DNA of 64,000 nucleotides from Sphingobium psychrophilum (GTDB taxonomy: Bacteria > Pseudomonadota > Alphaproteobacteria > Sphingomonadales > Sphingomonadaceae). The stretch's first letter is position 1, and every line of letters starts with the position of its first letter. The stretch is taken from assembly GCF_012927105.1 (NCBI RefSeq), contig NZ_JABBFV010000005.1, forward strand, positions 124,001 through 188,000, read 5' to 3'. A model generated the notes under the pieces. It did no database searches. It saw only the letters and a list, made by a program, of their open reading frames with translations, and was not told where the DNA came from. Shown piece by piece: positions 42,676 through 52,120 of the stretch. The position numbers and the translations under genes were made by a program.

Positions 42676-43233
42676 TCAATTGATCCACCGCGACTGCGGT
42701 GGTTGGCGGGGGACGAGGCCGGCGGGCGCGGCGGGATGGCCGATGATTATCGGGGCAACCGGCACGAAATCGTCAGGAACGCCCAGCGCATGCTTGCCGT
42801 CCGCAGTCTCGAGCCACCGTTGGGCAAAGCCGATCCAGCAGGATCCCAGGCCCTGTCCGTGCGCCGCCAGCATCAGATTCTCGGCCGCCAGGGTGGCATT
42901 TTCGATCGCCCATGCTCCGGCGCGTGCCGAGATAGTGATGAGGACCGGCGCATGATAAAAGATGTGGAAATCCGGACTTCCGAGAGTCTCGTGGAGATGT
43001 TCCGGAAAGGATCCGCTCGGCATCGTCTCAATCATATGGGCTTTGGCCGCCGCAGAAATCCGATCGAGCAGCGATGTGTTCTGGATAATGGTGAAGTCCC
43101 ACGGCTGTTCGTTGACGGCGCTCGGGGCCTGGATGGCAGCATCGATCACGTTCTCCAGCAGGTCTTTCGAGACAGGAGCCGCTGTGTAGGCGCGTGTCGC
43201 GCGGCGTCCGTAGATCGCTTCGGTCAGGTCCAT
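42676..43233 (-). CDS. Nitroreductase-family FMN enzyme
   Basis: The 185-residue protein follows the nitroreductase fold: the N-terminal YGRRATRAYTAAPVSKDLL with the FMN-phosphate-binding RRATR, APSAVNEQPWDF (about 33-45), and AAHGQGLGSCWIG (about 125-137) near the flavin. It is expected to be a dimeric NAD(P)H-dependent reductase. The natural substrate is unknown. ATG 43233 matches the family start; the longer frame upstream has no homology-like content. Nitroreductases are recurrent in hypoxia regulons. Confidence 0.88.
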   Translation of the reverse strand: MDLTEAIYGRRATRAYTAAPVSKDLLENVIDAAIQAPSAVNEQPWDFTIIQNTSLLDRISAAAKAHMIETMPSGSFPEHLHETLGSPDFHIFYHAPVLITISARAGAWAIENATLAAENLMLAAHGQGLGSCWIGFAQRWLETADGKHALGVPDDFVPVAPIIIGHPAAPAGLVPRQPPQSRWIN

Positions 43234-43548
43234 GTGATGCACTCCGCAATAGATTGAAATCTTGGTTCGTCCGATGCCGCGGGCGCGGGTCGGCAATCGT
43301 GCGCCGCGGCCTTTTGGCCGGTCCAGAGTCGATCGGAAATGCGGAAGCTCCAATCCGTATAAGAACGGAGTGTCCAAGGCGCCCGAGGGACTAGACTGGC
43401 TGTAAGATTCTCCCTTTTTGAGCGGCTGCCGGATGGATGTGATCGATATGGCTGTGAGGCTGACAGCGAGGAATAGGGCACTCTACCGTGGCATTTCGGG
43501 ACCGCCACATGCGCCGGAACAGCATCTTGCCTCCGCGCGAGATGTGGC
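43234..43548. other. Divergent promoter region, nitroreductase / ABC exporter
   Basis: About 315 nt between divergently transcribed genes. I see no gene and no clear operator. It must contain promoters for both sides. Confidence 0.35.
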
Positions 43549-44406
43549 GTGACGGAGCTGAATACAGCGATCGATCAGGCTGCGTCGCCTGGTATCCCGG
43601 CTGGGAACGCCGGTCTGGTCATTCAAACCTCTGAACTGTCCAAATCCTTCGACGGCCGGGTGGTGGTGGACCGGGTGGATCTGCAAATCCACAGTAGGGA
43701 GATTTTCGGACTTATCGGTCCCAACGGTGCGGGCAAGTCGACGCTGATCAAGATGCTGACGACCTTGCTACCGCCGTCGGCTGGCAATGCCCGGGTCGCC
43801 GGCTATGATCTGGCCCGGGAACCAAGGGCAGTGCGCAGCCACATCGGCTACGTACCCCAGCTACTATCGGCCGACGGCGCCCTGACCGGCTACGAGAATC
43901 TTCTTCTCTCGGCGCGGCTGTATCTCATTCCTCGGGCTCAGCGTTCACAGCGGATCAGGGAAGCCCTCGAACGGACGGAGCTGACCGATGCCGCCGGTCG
44001 GCTGGCGCAGCATTATTCCGGCGGCATGCTGCGCCGGCTGGAGATCGCCCAGAGCACGATGCATCGGCCGGCGCTGCTCATCATGGACGAGCCCACGGTC
44101 GGTCTCGACCCGGTGGCCCGCAACACGGTGTGGGCCCATGTCCGCAATCTCCGCGACCGCTATGGGACGACGATCCTGCTGACGACGCACGTCATGGAGG
44201 AAGCCGACGCCCTGTGCGACCGCGTCGGCATCCTGCACCATGGGCGGCTAGAGCACGTGGGAACGCCGGCCGAGCTGAAGGCCGGGATCGGCCCGGACGC
44301 CACGCTCGACGATGTCTTTGCCCGGATCGCGGGCGGCGACGAGCAGACGGGCGGCAACATGCATGACGTTCTCCAGACGCGCCGGAGCGCGGCCGAGCAT
44401 GGCTGA
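43549..44406 (+). CDS. ABC-2 exporter ATP-binding protein (DrrA/NodI-like)
   Basis: The 285-residue ABC ATPase has Walker A GPNGAGKST (about 57-65), signature YSGGMLRRLEIA (about 155-166), Walker B LLIMDEPTVGLDP (about 177-189) and H-loop TTHVMEEAD. The DrrA/NodI/CcmA-type C-terminal extension is present. The start is GTG 43549, with a weak ribosome-binding site. The 3' end overlaps the permease gene by 8 nt. It is likely to power export of a hydrophobic compound; the substrate is unknown. Confidence 0.86.
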   Translation: MTELNTAIDQAASPGIPAGNAGLVIQTSELSKSFDGRVVVDRVDLQIHSREIFGLIGPNGAGKSTLIKMLTTLLPPSAGNARVAGYDLAREPRAVRSHIGYVPQLLSADGALTGYENLLLSARLYLIPRAQRSQRIREALERTELTDAAGRLAQHYSGGMLRRLEIAQSTMHRPALLIMDEPTVGLDPVARNTVWAHVRNLRDRYGTTILLTTHVMEEADALCDRVGILHHGRLEHVGTPAELKAGIGPDATLDDVFARIAGGDEQTGGNMHDVLQTRRSAAEHG

Positions 44407-45190
44407 CATCCTCGTCCGGATCGGCAACTATGCCACGGAAGTCCATGCGGTGGCTGACGCCGAAGTGCGGAAGCTCCGGCATGATCCGACCGAACTGCTC
44501 ACCCGCGCCATCCAGCCGGCTATCTGGCTCCTATTGTTCGGCGAGGTGATGGCGCAGGTCCGCGGGCTGGCCAGCGGCAATGGCCGGTATCTCGATTTCC
44601 TGGCGCCCGGCATTCTTGCCCAGAGCGTGCTGTTTGCGGCGATCTTCTATGGCATCGCAGTGATCTGGGAGCGCGACCTTGGCGTCCTTCATCGCTATAT
44701 GGTCAGTCCGGCGCCCCGCAGCGCCCTCGTCCTCGGCAAGGCGATTTCCTCAGCCGTGCGGGGGCTGTCACAGGCGATCATCGTCTATGTGCTTGCACTT
44801 GCGCTCGGCATCGCGATCGATCTCCATGTCCTGCACCTGCTCGGCGTCGCCGCCCTGATCATCCTCGGCTCGGGCCTGTTCTCGACATTTTCGCTGATCA
44901 TCGCCTGCATCGTGCGGACTCGCGAGCGATTCATGGGGATCGGGCAGGTGTTGACCATGCCGATCTTCTTCGCCAGCAACGCCATCTATCCGATCGAGAT
45001 CATGCCGGGATGGCTCAGGGCGATCTCGCTGGCCAATCCGCTCACCTATGAGGTCGATGCCCTGCGCGCACTCATGCTGACGGGCGAGGCGAGCAAGTTT
45101 GGGGTGGGCACCGATTGCATCGTGCTCGTCGCGATCTCCAGCCTTCTCGTCCTTATCGCTACGCGCATGTATCCTCGCATGACGATGTAG
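44399..45190 (+). CDS. ABC-2 exporter permease (DrrB/NodJ-like)
   Basis: The 263-residue protein has six predicted helices and the ABC-2 signature region near residues 195-225 (MGIGQVLTMPIFFASNAIYP). The short hydrophilic N-terminus (EVRKLRHDPTELLTRAIQP) is the cytosolic coupling segment. It overlaps the ATPase gene by 8 nt and the two form one transporter. Confidence 0.86.
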   Translation: MADILVRIGNYATEVHAVADAEVRKLRHDPTELLTRAIQPAIWLLLFGEVMAQVRGLASGNGRYLDFLAPGILAQSVLFAAIFYGIAVIWERDLGVLHRYMVSPAPRSALVLGKAISSAVRGLSQAIIVYVLALALGIAIDLHVLHLLGVAALIILGSGLFSTFSLIIACIVRTRERFMGIGQVLTMPIFFASNAIYPIEIMPGWLRAISLANPLTYEVDALRALMLTGEASKFGVGTDCIVLVAISSLLVLIATRMYPRMTM

Positions 45191-45325
45191 TGGCCGCACG
45201 CTCAAGAGCGCGTCGTCCCGGGGTTGGCACCCGGCCATGGGAGGCGCTGGTGATTTGGACAGAACGCCGGGCCGTTGTGCGACACCGCGCAGCATCGGCA
45301 AGACGGCAACGAGGGAACAACGGCA

Positions 45326-45889
45326 ATGCCTGCAATCGCCGCCAACAATCGCGAACCAATGCGGCCATTCCCGTTGCCGGAGGTTTACCAGCTGCTCGAG
45401 CCCGGGCCGGTTGTCCTGCTGACGACGGCGCATCAAGGCCGAAGCAATGTGATGACCATGTCATGGCATATGATGGTCGAGTTCACGCCGCCGTTGCTGG
45501 CCTGTATCGTCAGCAGTGCCGACTTCAGCTTCACAGCACTGCGCGCGACAAGGGAGTGCGTGATCGCCGTCCCGGCCCTGGATCTTGCGCCCAAGGTCGT
45601 GGAGATCGGCAACTGCTCCGGCCGCGACATCGACAAGTTCGCCGCGATCGGACTGACGCAGCTTCCCGCTGCGCTGGTGGCGCCGCCACTGGTAGCGGAA
45701 TGCTTCGCCAATCTGGAATGCAGGGTCGACGAGACACGCCTGGTCAACAAATATAATCTGTTCATTCTGGAGATCGTTGCAGCCTGGAGCAATCCGGCCC
45801 AGAATGATCCGCAGACGATCCACCATCGCGGCTACGGCAGGTTCGTTGTGGATGGTGAGACGATCGTGCTGCCGTCGAGGATGCCCTGA
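45326..45889 (+). CDS. Flavin reductase-like FMN-binding split-barrel protein
   Basis: The 187-residue protein has the split-barrel flavin reductase pattern: PGPVVLLTTAHQGRSNVMTMSWHMMV (split here at residues about 27-52) and SSADFSFTALRATRECVIAVP, with LECRVDE in the middle strand. It would bind FMN and transfer electrons from NAD(P)H to flavin or a partner oxygenase. ATG 45326 is preferred. It follows the ABC permease by about 135 nt on the same strand and may be in the same transcript. Confidence 0.8.
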   Translation: MPAIAANNREPMRPFPLPEVYQLLEPGPVVLLTTAHQGRSNVMTMSWHMMVEFTPPLLACIVSSADFSFTALRATRECVIAVPALDLAPKVVEIGNCSGRDIDKFAAIGLTQLPAALVAPPLVAECFANLECRVDETRLVNKYNLFILEIVAAWSNPAQNDPQTIHHRGYGRFVVDGETIVLPSRMP

Positions 45890-46114
45890 TCGTCCACCTG
45901 GGAGCAGAGGTGAAGGATTTGGGGTCAATAACGTATGGCGCATCATCCGCGTGCGGGGGATTCTCCCAATGTCGAGAGGGGCTAAATGCCTGCACACAAT
46001 TAGGAATCCTGGCGCATCGCCCATGAGGAATGCCCGCGCGGAGTAGGCGGGTTCAATCTCTTGCATCCACTTTGGTCCACCGTCGTTCACCCGCGGGAGC
46101 GTCTCGCGCGCGGC

Positions 46115-47116
46115 CTATGTTTCCGGATCGGGACAGATCACCGCAGCACCGGTCAATCGACCCTCGCGCAGCCGTCGCAATGCCTCGTTCGCGCGCTCCA
46201 GTGGAAAAGATTCGGTCACGGTCCTGATCCCCGCCCTTTCCACCATCTCGAAAAAGGAAGTGCCATCCTCGCGCGTCAGATTGGCGACGGAGAGGATCGC
46301 GCGCTCCCCCCACAAATCGGCGTAGGGGAAAGCAGGGATGTCACTCATGTGAATGCCCGCGCAGACAACGCGGCCGCCCTTGCGCACGACCTTTAGCGCG
46401 GCCGGCACCAGCGCTCCTACCGGCGCAAAGATCAGTGCGGCGTCGAGTGGAACGGGAGGGGCCGCCTCGGACGACCCGGCCCAGATGCAGCCGAGCGACC
46501 GCGCGAACGCCTGTCCGTCCTCATCGCCGGCCTTGGTGAAGGCATAGACCTCGCGCCCCTGCCATGTCGCGACCTGGGCGAGGATGTGCGCAGCCGCGCC
46601 AAAACCGCACAGCCCGATCCTCTGCCCGTCGCCGGCGAGACGCAGCGCGCGCCAGCCGATCAGACCGGCGCACAATAGCGGCGCGGCCTCCACGTCAGTG
46701 AAGCGATCCGGCAGCGGGAAGCAATAGCGTGCGTCCGCGACGACATGGCTGGCATAGCCCCCATCGCGAGTACAGCCGGTAAACTCCGGCTGATCGCAGA
46801 GATTCTCGTGACCGCTCCTGCAAAAGCTACAGACGCCGCAGGTGTGGCCGAGCCAGGGGACACCGACACGTTGGCCGATCGCGAAACCTGCCGTTCTCGC
46901 GCCCATAGCAATCACGCGTCCGACAATCTCGTGGCCCGGGACGATCGGATAATGGGCCGGGATTTCCCCGTCGAGCACATGGAGGTCGGTGCGGCAGACG
47001 CCACAGGCCACCACCTTGATCAGGAGCTGCGCCGGACCGGCAACGGGCAGCGGCCGCGTGACCATGCGCAACGGCTTGCCGGGTCCGTCGAGTTGCATGG
47101 CATGCATTTGGCCCAT
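46115..47116 (-). CDS. Zinc-dependent alcohol dehydrogenase
   Basis: The 333-residue MDR-family protein has the catalytic zinc site CGVCRTDLH (about 38-46) and GHE (about 61-63), the structural zinc cysteines in CGVCSFCRSGHENLC (about 94-108), and a nucleotide fold at GLCGFGAAAH, a modified GxGxxG. Length and motifs fit the AdhA/AdhP ethanol dehydrogenase group. It would interconvert alcohols and aldehydes with NAD(H), a possible fermentation outlet. No operon partner is adjacent. Confidence 0.88.
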   Translation of the reverse strand: MGQMHAMQLDGPGKPLRMVTRPLPVAGPAQLLIKVVACGVCRTDLHVLDGEIPAHYPIVPGHEIVGRVIAMGARTAGFAIGQRVGVPWLGHTCGVCSFCRSGHENLCDQPEFTGCTRDGGYASHVVADARYCFPLPDRFTDVEAAPLLCAGLIGWRALRLAGDGQRIGLCGFGAAAHILAQVATWQGREVYAFTKAGDEDGQAFARSLGCIWAGSSEAAPPVPLDAALIFAPVGALVPAALKVVRKGGRVVCAGIHMSDIPAFPYADLWGERAILSVANLTREDGTSFFEMVERAGIRTVTESFPLERANEALRRLREGRLTGAAVICPDPET

Positions 47117-47295
47117 GTCACGATCCTATCGTTGGCGTTGCCGTCAATTCTCGCACGACTCGTCGGACATCGCGCTAGGTAGACTTACGCAAGCGGCCCC
47201 CCGCCAGCACCATTGTAAGCGCAAGACCAAACGCTTCGGTTTCAGAGTGGACTGCTCCCTTGGATGAACCTCGTTGGCTTACTCGCCTCAAGGCA

Positions 47296-47799
47296 TCATT
47301 GGGCAGTCTTGCCATTCTGGCGCAGCCACGCTTGCAGGGCATCGATCTCACGGTTCTGGTCCGTAATGGATTGCGTAGCCATCCGGCTCACGGCGCCCTC
47401 AGGCTTGCCGGCGAGGACTAGCCGCGACATCTCCACCGCACCGCGATGATGTTCGATCATCTTGCGGACATAGGTTTCCGTCGCGTCGGCGCCGATCGCA
47501 TGCATCATTGCCATGTGCATCTTCATCTCGACATGCGGGAAAGGATTGGCAGCGGTCGGTTCCATCATCGGCATCTGACCCATGCCCTGCATGCCACCGC
47601 CCATGCCGCCCATCGAACCGCCTGCCGCGGTGCCATCGTCATGTTCGCTGTGGGTGCCCGGTGGGGGAGCCGGTTGCGTTGGAGCGGGCTGCACCTGACC
47701 GTGGTCATGGTCCATAGCGGGCATCGGCCCGGTCTGGGCGGACGATGGAGAACTGGCCAAAGTGAGGGCCATACAGGCTGCGAGGGTGACTGCTTTCAT
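47296..47799 (-). CDS. DUF305-family periplasmic protein (CopM-like)
   Basis: The 167-residue protein has a signal peptide (1-21, ending SSAQ) and a low-complexity linker rich in Met, His, Gly and Pro (about 25-85, GGMGGGMQGMGQMPMM). The DUF305 helical domain (about 95-165) holds the hallmark MIEHHRGAVEMSR. DUF305 proteins such as cyanobacterial CopM bind copper in the periplasm. An ECF-type promoter identical in form to those of the copper genes lies 29 nt upstream (47829-47855), supporting a copper role. Confidence 0.82.
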   Translation of the reverse strand: MKAVTLAACMALTLASSPSSAQTGPMPAMDHDHGQVQPAPTQPAPPPGTHSEHDDGTAAGGSMGGMGGGMQGMGQMPMMEPTAANPFPHVEMKMHMAMMHAIGADATETYVRKMIEHHRGAVEMSRLVLAGKPEGAVSRMATQSITDQNREIDALQAWLRQNGKTAQ

Positions 47800-47828
47800 T
47801 GTTCTGCTCCTGTGAAGTCGTTCCAGGC

Positions 47829-47855
47829 CATACGCAGGCGGAGCATTTGCCCCTC
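47829..47855 (-). promoter_or_regulatory. ECF sigma promoter for the DUF305 gene
   Basis: On the minus strand GAGGGGC, 12 nt, then TGCGTATG, the last base lying 29 nt before the ATG. It matches the boxes and spacing at 53462-53488, 53510-53536 and 54830-54856. Confidence 0.75.
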
Positions 47856-47978
47856 CAATCTCCGCGATTTTATTTCAGGAGCGACTTGGAGCAGTCGTTG
47901 AAGACGCGCTGCGTGGTTATGTGCCGCCGGACGTGGTCGCCAAAATAGGTCGACTGGTTCGGCTCGGACCGACCCTAG

Positions 47979-48578
47979 CTCCGCCCTCCGGTGGTGCTGC
48001 GGGTAAGCCTGGAAGAGGCTAACGCCGCGCTCGAGGCGGGACGGGAGCAGGACTCTTGAAGGCCGATGCCCTTCTCGACAGCAACCTGCTCATCGCGATG
48101 TTGGCGGAAGCCCACGATCATCATGCGCTCTCTCCGGACTTGCCGATCGGTGAGAGGCGCAGCGAATACGCCGTCGCCGCATACAGTCACGCCGAAGCCT
48201 GCAGCACTTTGAATCAGCGGGTCAAACGGGCGCAATACCGGTTCACGGCCGAGGAAGTTTGGGCGGCGTTGGAGAGCGTGCGCGCGGTGACGGTCTTGAT
48301 CGGATTGAAGCTGGCGCAACCGTTCGACGCCGTTCGTGCTTTCGTGCAAGGCGATCGTTCACCACGTTCCGGTGATCGTCACCTGGAATGTCGGCCACAT
48401 GCGGGGCCTATTTCCTTCGCTGACTATCGTGACACCCAAGGACGTTGGAAAAGGTCTCGTTCGCTGGGAAATGTTGCATGATCCGACCTATCGCGCTGGC
48501 TGCCCCAGGATCACTGAACCGACCTCTTTCCCCGCTAGAGCATCGAGGTTGCACGGATGCTGCCGCCACCCTTCATGA
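47979..48578 (+). pseudogene. PIN-domain toxin with antitoxin tail, frameshifted
   Basis: From TTG 48056 the frame reads a PIN-domain start (ALLDSNLLIAMLAE) through GLKLAQPFDAVRAF. The expected C-terminal part (HHVPVIVTWNVGHMRGLFPSLTIVTP) then continues in another frame to 48578. The shift lies near 48335-48350. Upstream, VVLRVSLEEANAALEAGREQ ends in a TGA at 48057-48059 that overlaps the toxin start, the usual arrangement for an antitoxin gene, but its N-terminus is missing. The module looks inactive unless the frameshift is a sequencing error. Confidence 0.65.
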
Positions 48579-48692
48579 ACGATGGGCAGCGCATATGTTT
48601 GGCCAGCAGGTCCGGTTCGTCGGCAATGACAAGGATACCTTCCGCCGACCCGGCTGTTGGCGCGCTCGCTTCGAAATGACGAGGCAGGTCGA

Positions 48693-51062
48693 TCACAGAC
48701 GAATGACCCGCAATCGCAAGGCATTGGTGATGACGCTTACCGATGACAGCGCCATGGCGGCCGCTGCAATGGCAGGCGAGAGCATCCAGCCAAAGGTTGG
48801 ATAGAGCGCGCCGGCTGCGATCGGAATGCCCGCGACGTTATAGGCGAAGGCGAAGACCAGGTTCTGGCGAATGTTGCGCATCACGGCGCGCGACAACCGC
48901 CGCGCGCGCAGGATACCGTTGAGATCGCCTTGCAGCAGCGTAACCCCCGCGCTTTCTATGGCGACATCCGCTCCCGCTCCCATGGCAATCCCGACCTCGG
49001 CTGCCGCCAGCGCCGGGGCGTCGTTGACGCCGTCGCCTGCCATGGCGACGCTGCGGCCGTCGGAGCGCAGCTTCTGCACAACGCTGGCCTTGTCTTCGGG
49101 CAGAACCTCGGCCTCGACATTATCGATGCCAAGGCGGGCCGCGACGGCAAGAGCGGTGGTTCGATTGTCCCCGGTCATCATGACGATACGGATGCCGTCA
49201 GCCTTTAGCTCGCGGACGGCTTGAGCCGAAGTTTCCTTGATAGGATCGGCTATGCCAAGAAGTCCGGCAAGCTTGCCATCGACGCTGGCAAAGATCGCCG
49301 TCGCGCCCTCGGCGCGCATCGCCTCGGCCGCTTCGTTGAGCGCAGCCGTATCGATCTTCTGCTCCCCCATGAACCGCAGGCCACCAAGCAGGATATGCTT
49401 GCCCGACACTGTGCCGGTCACGCCGCGCCCGACAGGCGAGTCGAAATCGCTCGCCTGTTCGAGCGCCAGCTTGCGGTCCTGCGCGGCGCGCAGAATGGCG
49501 TCAGCCAGCGGATGTTCGCTGCCCCGTTCGAGACTGGCCGCAAGGCGCAGGATCTCGTTCTCGTCCCATCCGCTGACGGTGCGGATACCTGTCACAGCGG
49601 GTCGACCTTCGGTCAGCGTTCCGGTCTTGTCGACCACCAGCGTGTCGATCTTCTCGAACCGTTCCAGCGCCTCGGCATTCTTGATGAGTACGCCAGCCTG
49701 TGCGCCGCGCCCGACGCCAACCATGATCGACATCGGCGTGGCGAGACCAAGGGCACAGGGACAGGCGATGATTAGCACCGAAACGGCGGCAACAAGGGCA
49801 TAAGTCAGGCGCGGGTCGGGACCGAACACCGCCCAAGCGGCGGCCGCGATCAGCGCGACCGCGATCACTACGGGCACGAACCAGCCAGAGACCTGATCGG
49901 CCATGCGTTGGATCGGCGCACGGCTGCGCTGCGCCTCGGCCACCATCTGGACGATCCGCGAAAGCAGCGTCTCGCTCCCGACCTTCTCGGCGACCATGAC
50001 GAAGCTGCCCGTCTTGTTGAGCGAGCCGGCGATGACCTTGGCGCCCGCTTCCTTGGTCACCGGCATGGATTCGCCGGTCACCAGTGATTCATCGATCGAT
50101 ACTCGTCCTTCGGCGATGACGCCGTCCACCGGCACCTTCTCGCCGGGCCGAACCCGTAGATGATCGCCGACAACCACGAGGTCGAGCGTGACTTCCTCGT
50201 CTTGTCCGCCGGCGGTAACCCTGCGGGCGGTCTTAGGCGCCAGATCAAGCAGCGCCTTGATTGCGCCGGAGGTGCGCTCACGCGCGCGCAATTCCAACAC
50301 TTGGCCGAGCAGGACCAGGACAGTGATGACGGCGGCCGCCTCGAAATAGACCGGCACCGTGCCCATCGAATCCCGGAAGGCGGGCGGAAACAGCGATGGC
50401 GCGAAATGGGCAACGAGGCTGTAGACATAGGCGACGCCTACCCCCATGGCGACCAGCGTGAACATGTTGAGATGGCGAGATTTGAGCGAGGACCAGCCGC
50501 GCGTGAAGAACGGCCAGCCCGCCCACAGCACGACCGGCGTTGCGAGGAAAAACTGGATCCAGTTCGATGTCTGCTTGCCCACGAACATCATAAGGCCGGT
50601 CAGATGCCCGCCCATCTCCAGAGCAAAGACCGGAATGGTCAAGATAAGCGCCACCCAGAAACGGCGCGTCATGTCGGCGAGCTCGGGGTTGGGGGCGCTG
50701 TCGGCCGATACCATTGCCGGCTCGAGGGTCATGCCGCAGATCGGGCAGGAGCCTGGTCCGATCTGCCGCACCTCGGGATGCATCGGGCAAGTGTAGATGA
50801 CAGCGTTTGCGACCGCACGGGCCGGTGGCACGTCTTTCTTGTCCAGATACTGGCCCGGGTTTGCGACGAACGTCGACAGGCATCCTGCACCACAGAAGTG
50901 GTAGCCTTGACCCGCATGGGTCGCATGATGCTCGGTCGCTGCCGGATCGACCTTCATACCGCACACCGGATCAACGGCAGTGGCCGTACCGCTCACTTTC
51001 TTCGTGCCGCCGCCACAGCAGCCCGCACCATGATGATGCGCCTCGTGATCAGTCGATGTCAT
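48693..51062 (-). CDS. Copper-translocating P1B-type ATPase
   Basis: The 789-residue ATPase starts with a His/Cys-rich segment, a YHS-type domain (DPVCGMKVD, about 31-39) and a heavy-metal-binding motif YTCPMHPEV...[10 protein letters not shown] (about 89-115), in place of a classical CxxC HMA domain. Eight helices follow, with the CPC metal site [13 protein letters not shown], phosphorylation site [13 protein letters not shown] motif SEHPLA and TGDN/GDGVND. It exports Cu(I) from the cytosol. It has its own promoter region with a palindrome at 51097-51111 and no ECF boxes. Ag(I) is an alternative substrate. Confidence 0.93.
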   Translation of the reverse strand: MTSTDHEAHHHGAGCCGGGTKKVSGTATAVDPVCGMKVDPAATEHHATHAGQGYHFCGAGCLSTFVANPGQYLDKKDVPPARAVANAVIYTCPMHPEVRQIGPGSCPICGMTLEPAMVSADSAPNPELADMTRRFWVALILTIPVFALEMGGHLTGLMMFVGKQTSNWIQFFLATPVVLWAGWPFFTRGWSSLKSRHLNMFTLVAMGVGVAYVYSLVAHFAPSLFPPAFRDSMGTVPVYFEAAAVITVLVLLGQVLELRARERTSGAIKALLDLAPKTARRVTAGGQDEEVTLDLVVVGDHLRVRPGEKVPVDGVIAEGRVSIDESLVTGESMPVTKEAGAKVIAGSLNKTGSFVMVAEKVGSETLLSRIVQMVAEAQRSRAPIQRMADQVSGWFVPVVIAVALIAAAAWAVFGPDPRLTYALVAAVSVLIIACPCALGLATPMSIMVGVGRGAQAGVLIKNAEALERFEKIDTLVVDKTGTLTEGRPAVTGIRTVSGWDENEILRLAASLERGSEHPLADAILRAAQDRKLALEQASDFDSPVGRGVTGTVSGKHILLGGLRFMGEQKIDTAALNEAAEAMRAEGATAIFASVDGKLAGLLGIADPIKETSAQAVRELKADGIRIVMMTGDNRTTALAVAARLGIDNVEAEVLPEDKASVVQKLRSDGRSVAMAGDGVNDAPALAAAEVGIAMGAGADVAIESAGVTLLQGDLNGILRARRLSRAVMRNIRQNLVFAFAYNVAGIPIAAGALYPTFGWMLSPAIAAAAMALSSVSVITNALRLRVIRL

Positions 51063-51096
51063 ATCGATTCTCCTTCAACGCAGCGTCATGTGGGAT

Positions 51097-51117
51097 CTGA
51101 CATCATGTCAGGGTCAA
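51097..51117 (-). promoter_or_regulatory. MerR/CueR-type operator-promoter of the copper ATPase
   Basis: The perfect palindrome CTGACAT-C-ATGTCAG occupies 51097-51111. On the minus strand it sits immediately after a -35-like TTGACC (51112-51117), with a 19-nt spacer before a weak -10 region. This geometry (long spacer, dyad inside it) is the hallmark of CueR-type promoters. The local cueR is a fossil, so a regulator from elsewhere would be needed. Confidence 0.5.
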
Positions 51118-51140
51118 GCCCTCATTTGCCGGAACGCGGT

Positions 51141-51806
51141 TCATCTGGGGCTTGGGGTTCGCCATTTCGGAAAGAAGCCGCCGGTGCGCGCCATATATTG
51201 GCGATAGGCATCGCCAAATTCTGCGATCGCAACCTTCTCTTCATGGTGGGCAAGGCGGACGTACATGACGACGAGAACCGGATACATGGCCAGCGTCAGC
51301 AGCGTCGGCCATTGCAGCAGGAATCCGGTCAGAATGAGGATGAAGCCGACATATTGCGGGTGCCGGAGCCGTGCATAAATGCCGGTGATCGCCATTGCGT
51401 GGTGTTGCTGCGCCGCATGGAGCACGGCCCAGCCGACCGAGATCATCCAGAAACCACCGCCGATTAGGACAAAACTGGCGATGTGGAATGGACCGAAATG
51501 CGGGTTGAGCCGCCATCCGAACATCATCTCGAGCAGATGGCCAGCATCATGCGAGAACCAGTTGACGCTGGGATAATGCGACTGGAACCAGCCCGCGAAC
51601 AGGTAGATGGTGAGCGGGAAGCCGTACATTTCGGCGAAGAGCGCGACGAGAAAGGCGCTGAACGCGCTGAAACTGCGCCAGTCCCTTGCCGATTGCGGTT
51701 TGAAGAAACTCAGAGCGAACAGAATGAACACCATCGAGTTGACGAAGGCGAGGCCCCAGAGGCCGAAGCCCTGCATTTGATGCGCGCCCATGGTGCCCTC
51801 CATCAT
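51141..51806 (-). CDS. Isoprenylcysteine carboxyl methyltransferase-like membrane protein
   Basis: The 221-residue protein has about five helices and the C-terminal ICMT/PEMT signature GIYARLRHPQYVGFILILTGF (here about residues 150-170), with the C-terminal HHEEKVAIAEFGDAYRQYMARTGGFFP segment. The function is unknown in bacteria; these are often found next to copper or heavy-metal genes. The start at 51806 overlaps the upstream stop by ATGA; an internal ATG at 51791 with GGAGGG before it is also possible. It is the last cistron of the copC-copD operon. Confidence 0.78.
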   Translation of the reverse strand: MMEGTMGAHQMQGFGLWGLAFVNSMVFILFALSFFKPQSARDWRSFSAFSAFLVALFAEMYGFPLTIYLFAGWFQSHYPSVNWFSHDAGHLLEMMFGWRLNPHFGPFHIASFVLIGGGFWMISVGWAVLHAAQQHHAMAITGIYARLRHPQYVGFILILTGFLLQWPTLLTLAMYPVLVVMYVRLAHHEEKVAIAEFGDAYRQYMARTGGFFPKWRTPSPR

Positions 51807-52051
51807 TGCACACCGGCGTCGCCGGTCCTCTGTGATTTGCTTGAAGGAGTCCCGCCGCCATGTTTGTGACCATGGTGCATGAAGAGGTGCATGACCGGGC
51901 AGGACAAGAAGAGCAGGAATGGCAGCGCGTTCAGCACATGCGCGGTATGCTCGGTGAAGAGATAATAGCCCGCGACGATGGCGAACCCGACGAAGATGAG
52001 TTTGGCGCGGCCCGACATCTTGCCGCCGTAATGGGCCTCATGATCCGACAT
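51803..52051 (-). CDS. DUF2933-like small membrane protein
   Basis: The 82-residue protein has two hydrophobic segments (about 18-33 and 42-58, ALPFLLFLSCPVMHLFMH) followed by a His/Gly-rich tail (HHGHKHGGG). The pattern matches DUF2933 proteins that accompany copper-resistance operons. Metal binding by the His cluster is likely but unproven. ATG 52051 is preferred to a start 14 codons upstream. It lies between copD and the methyltransferase-like gene. Confidence 0.75.
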   Translation of the reverse strand: MSDHEAHYGGKMSGRAKLIFVGFAIVAGYYLFTEHTAHVLNALPFLLFLSCPVMHLFMHHGHKHGGGTPSSKSQRTGDAGVQ

Positions 52052-52120
52052 GGGGTGTTCCTTCGGGAAGAGGGGAGGCTTGGTGGCACGCATTGCCGTG
52101 CGAAGGGGCGCTGAAGCCGG

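Noticed and set aside
42400..43257. Plus-strand ORF opposite the nitroreductase gene
   Set aside because: The sequence is the antisense of a good nitroreductase and its N-terminal part has no protein-like pattern.
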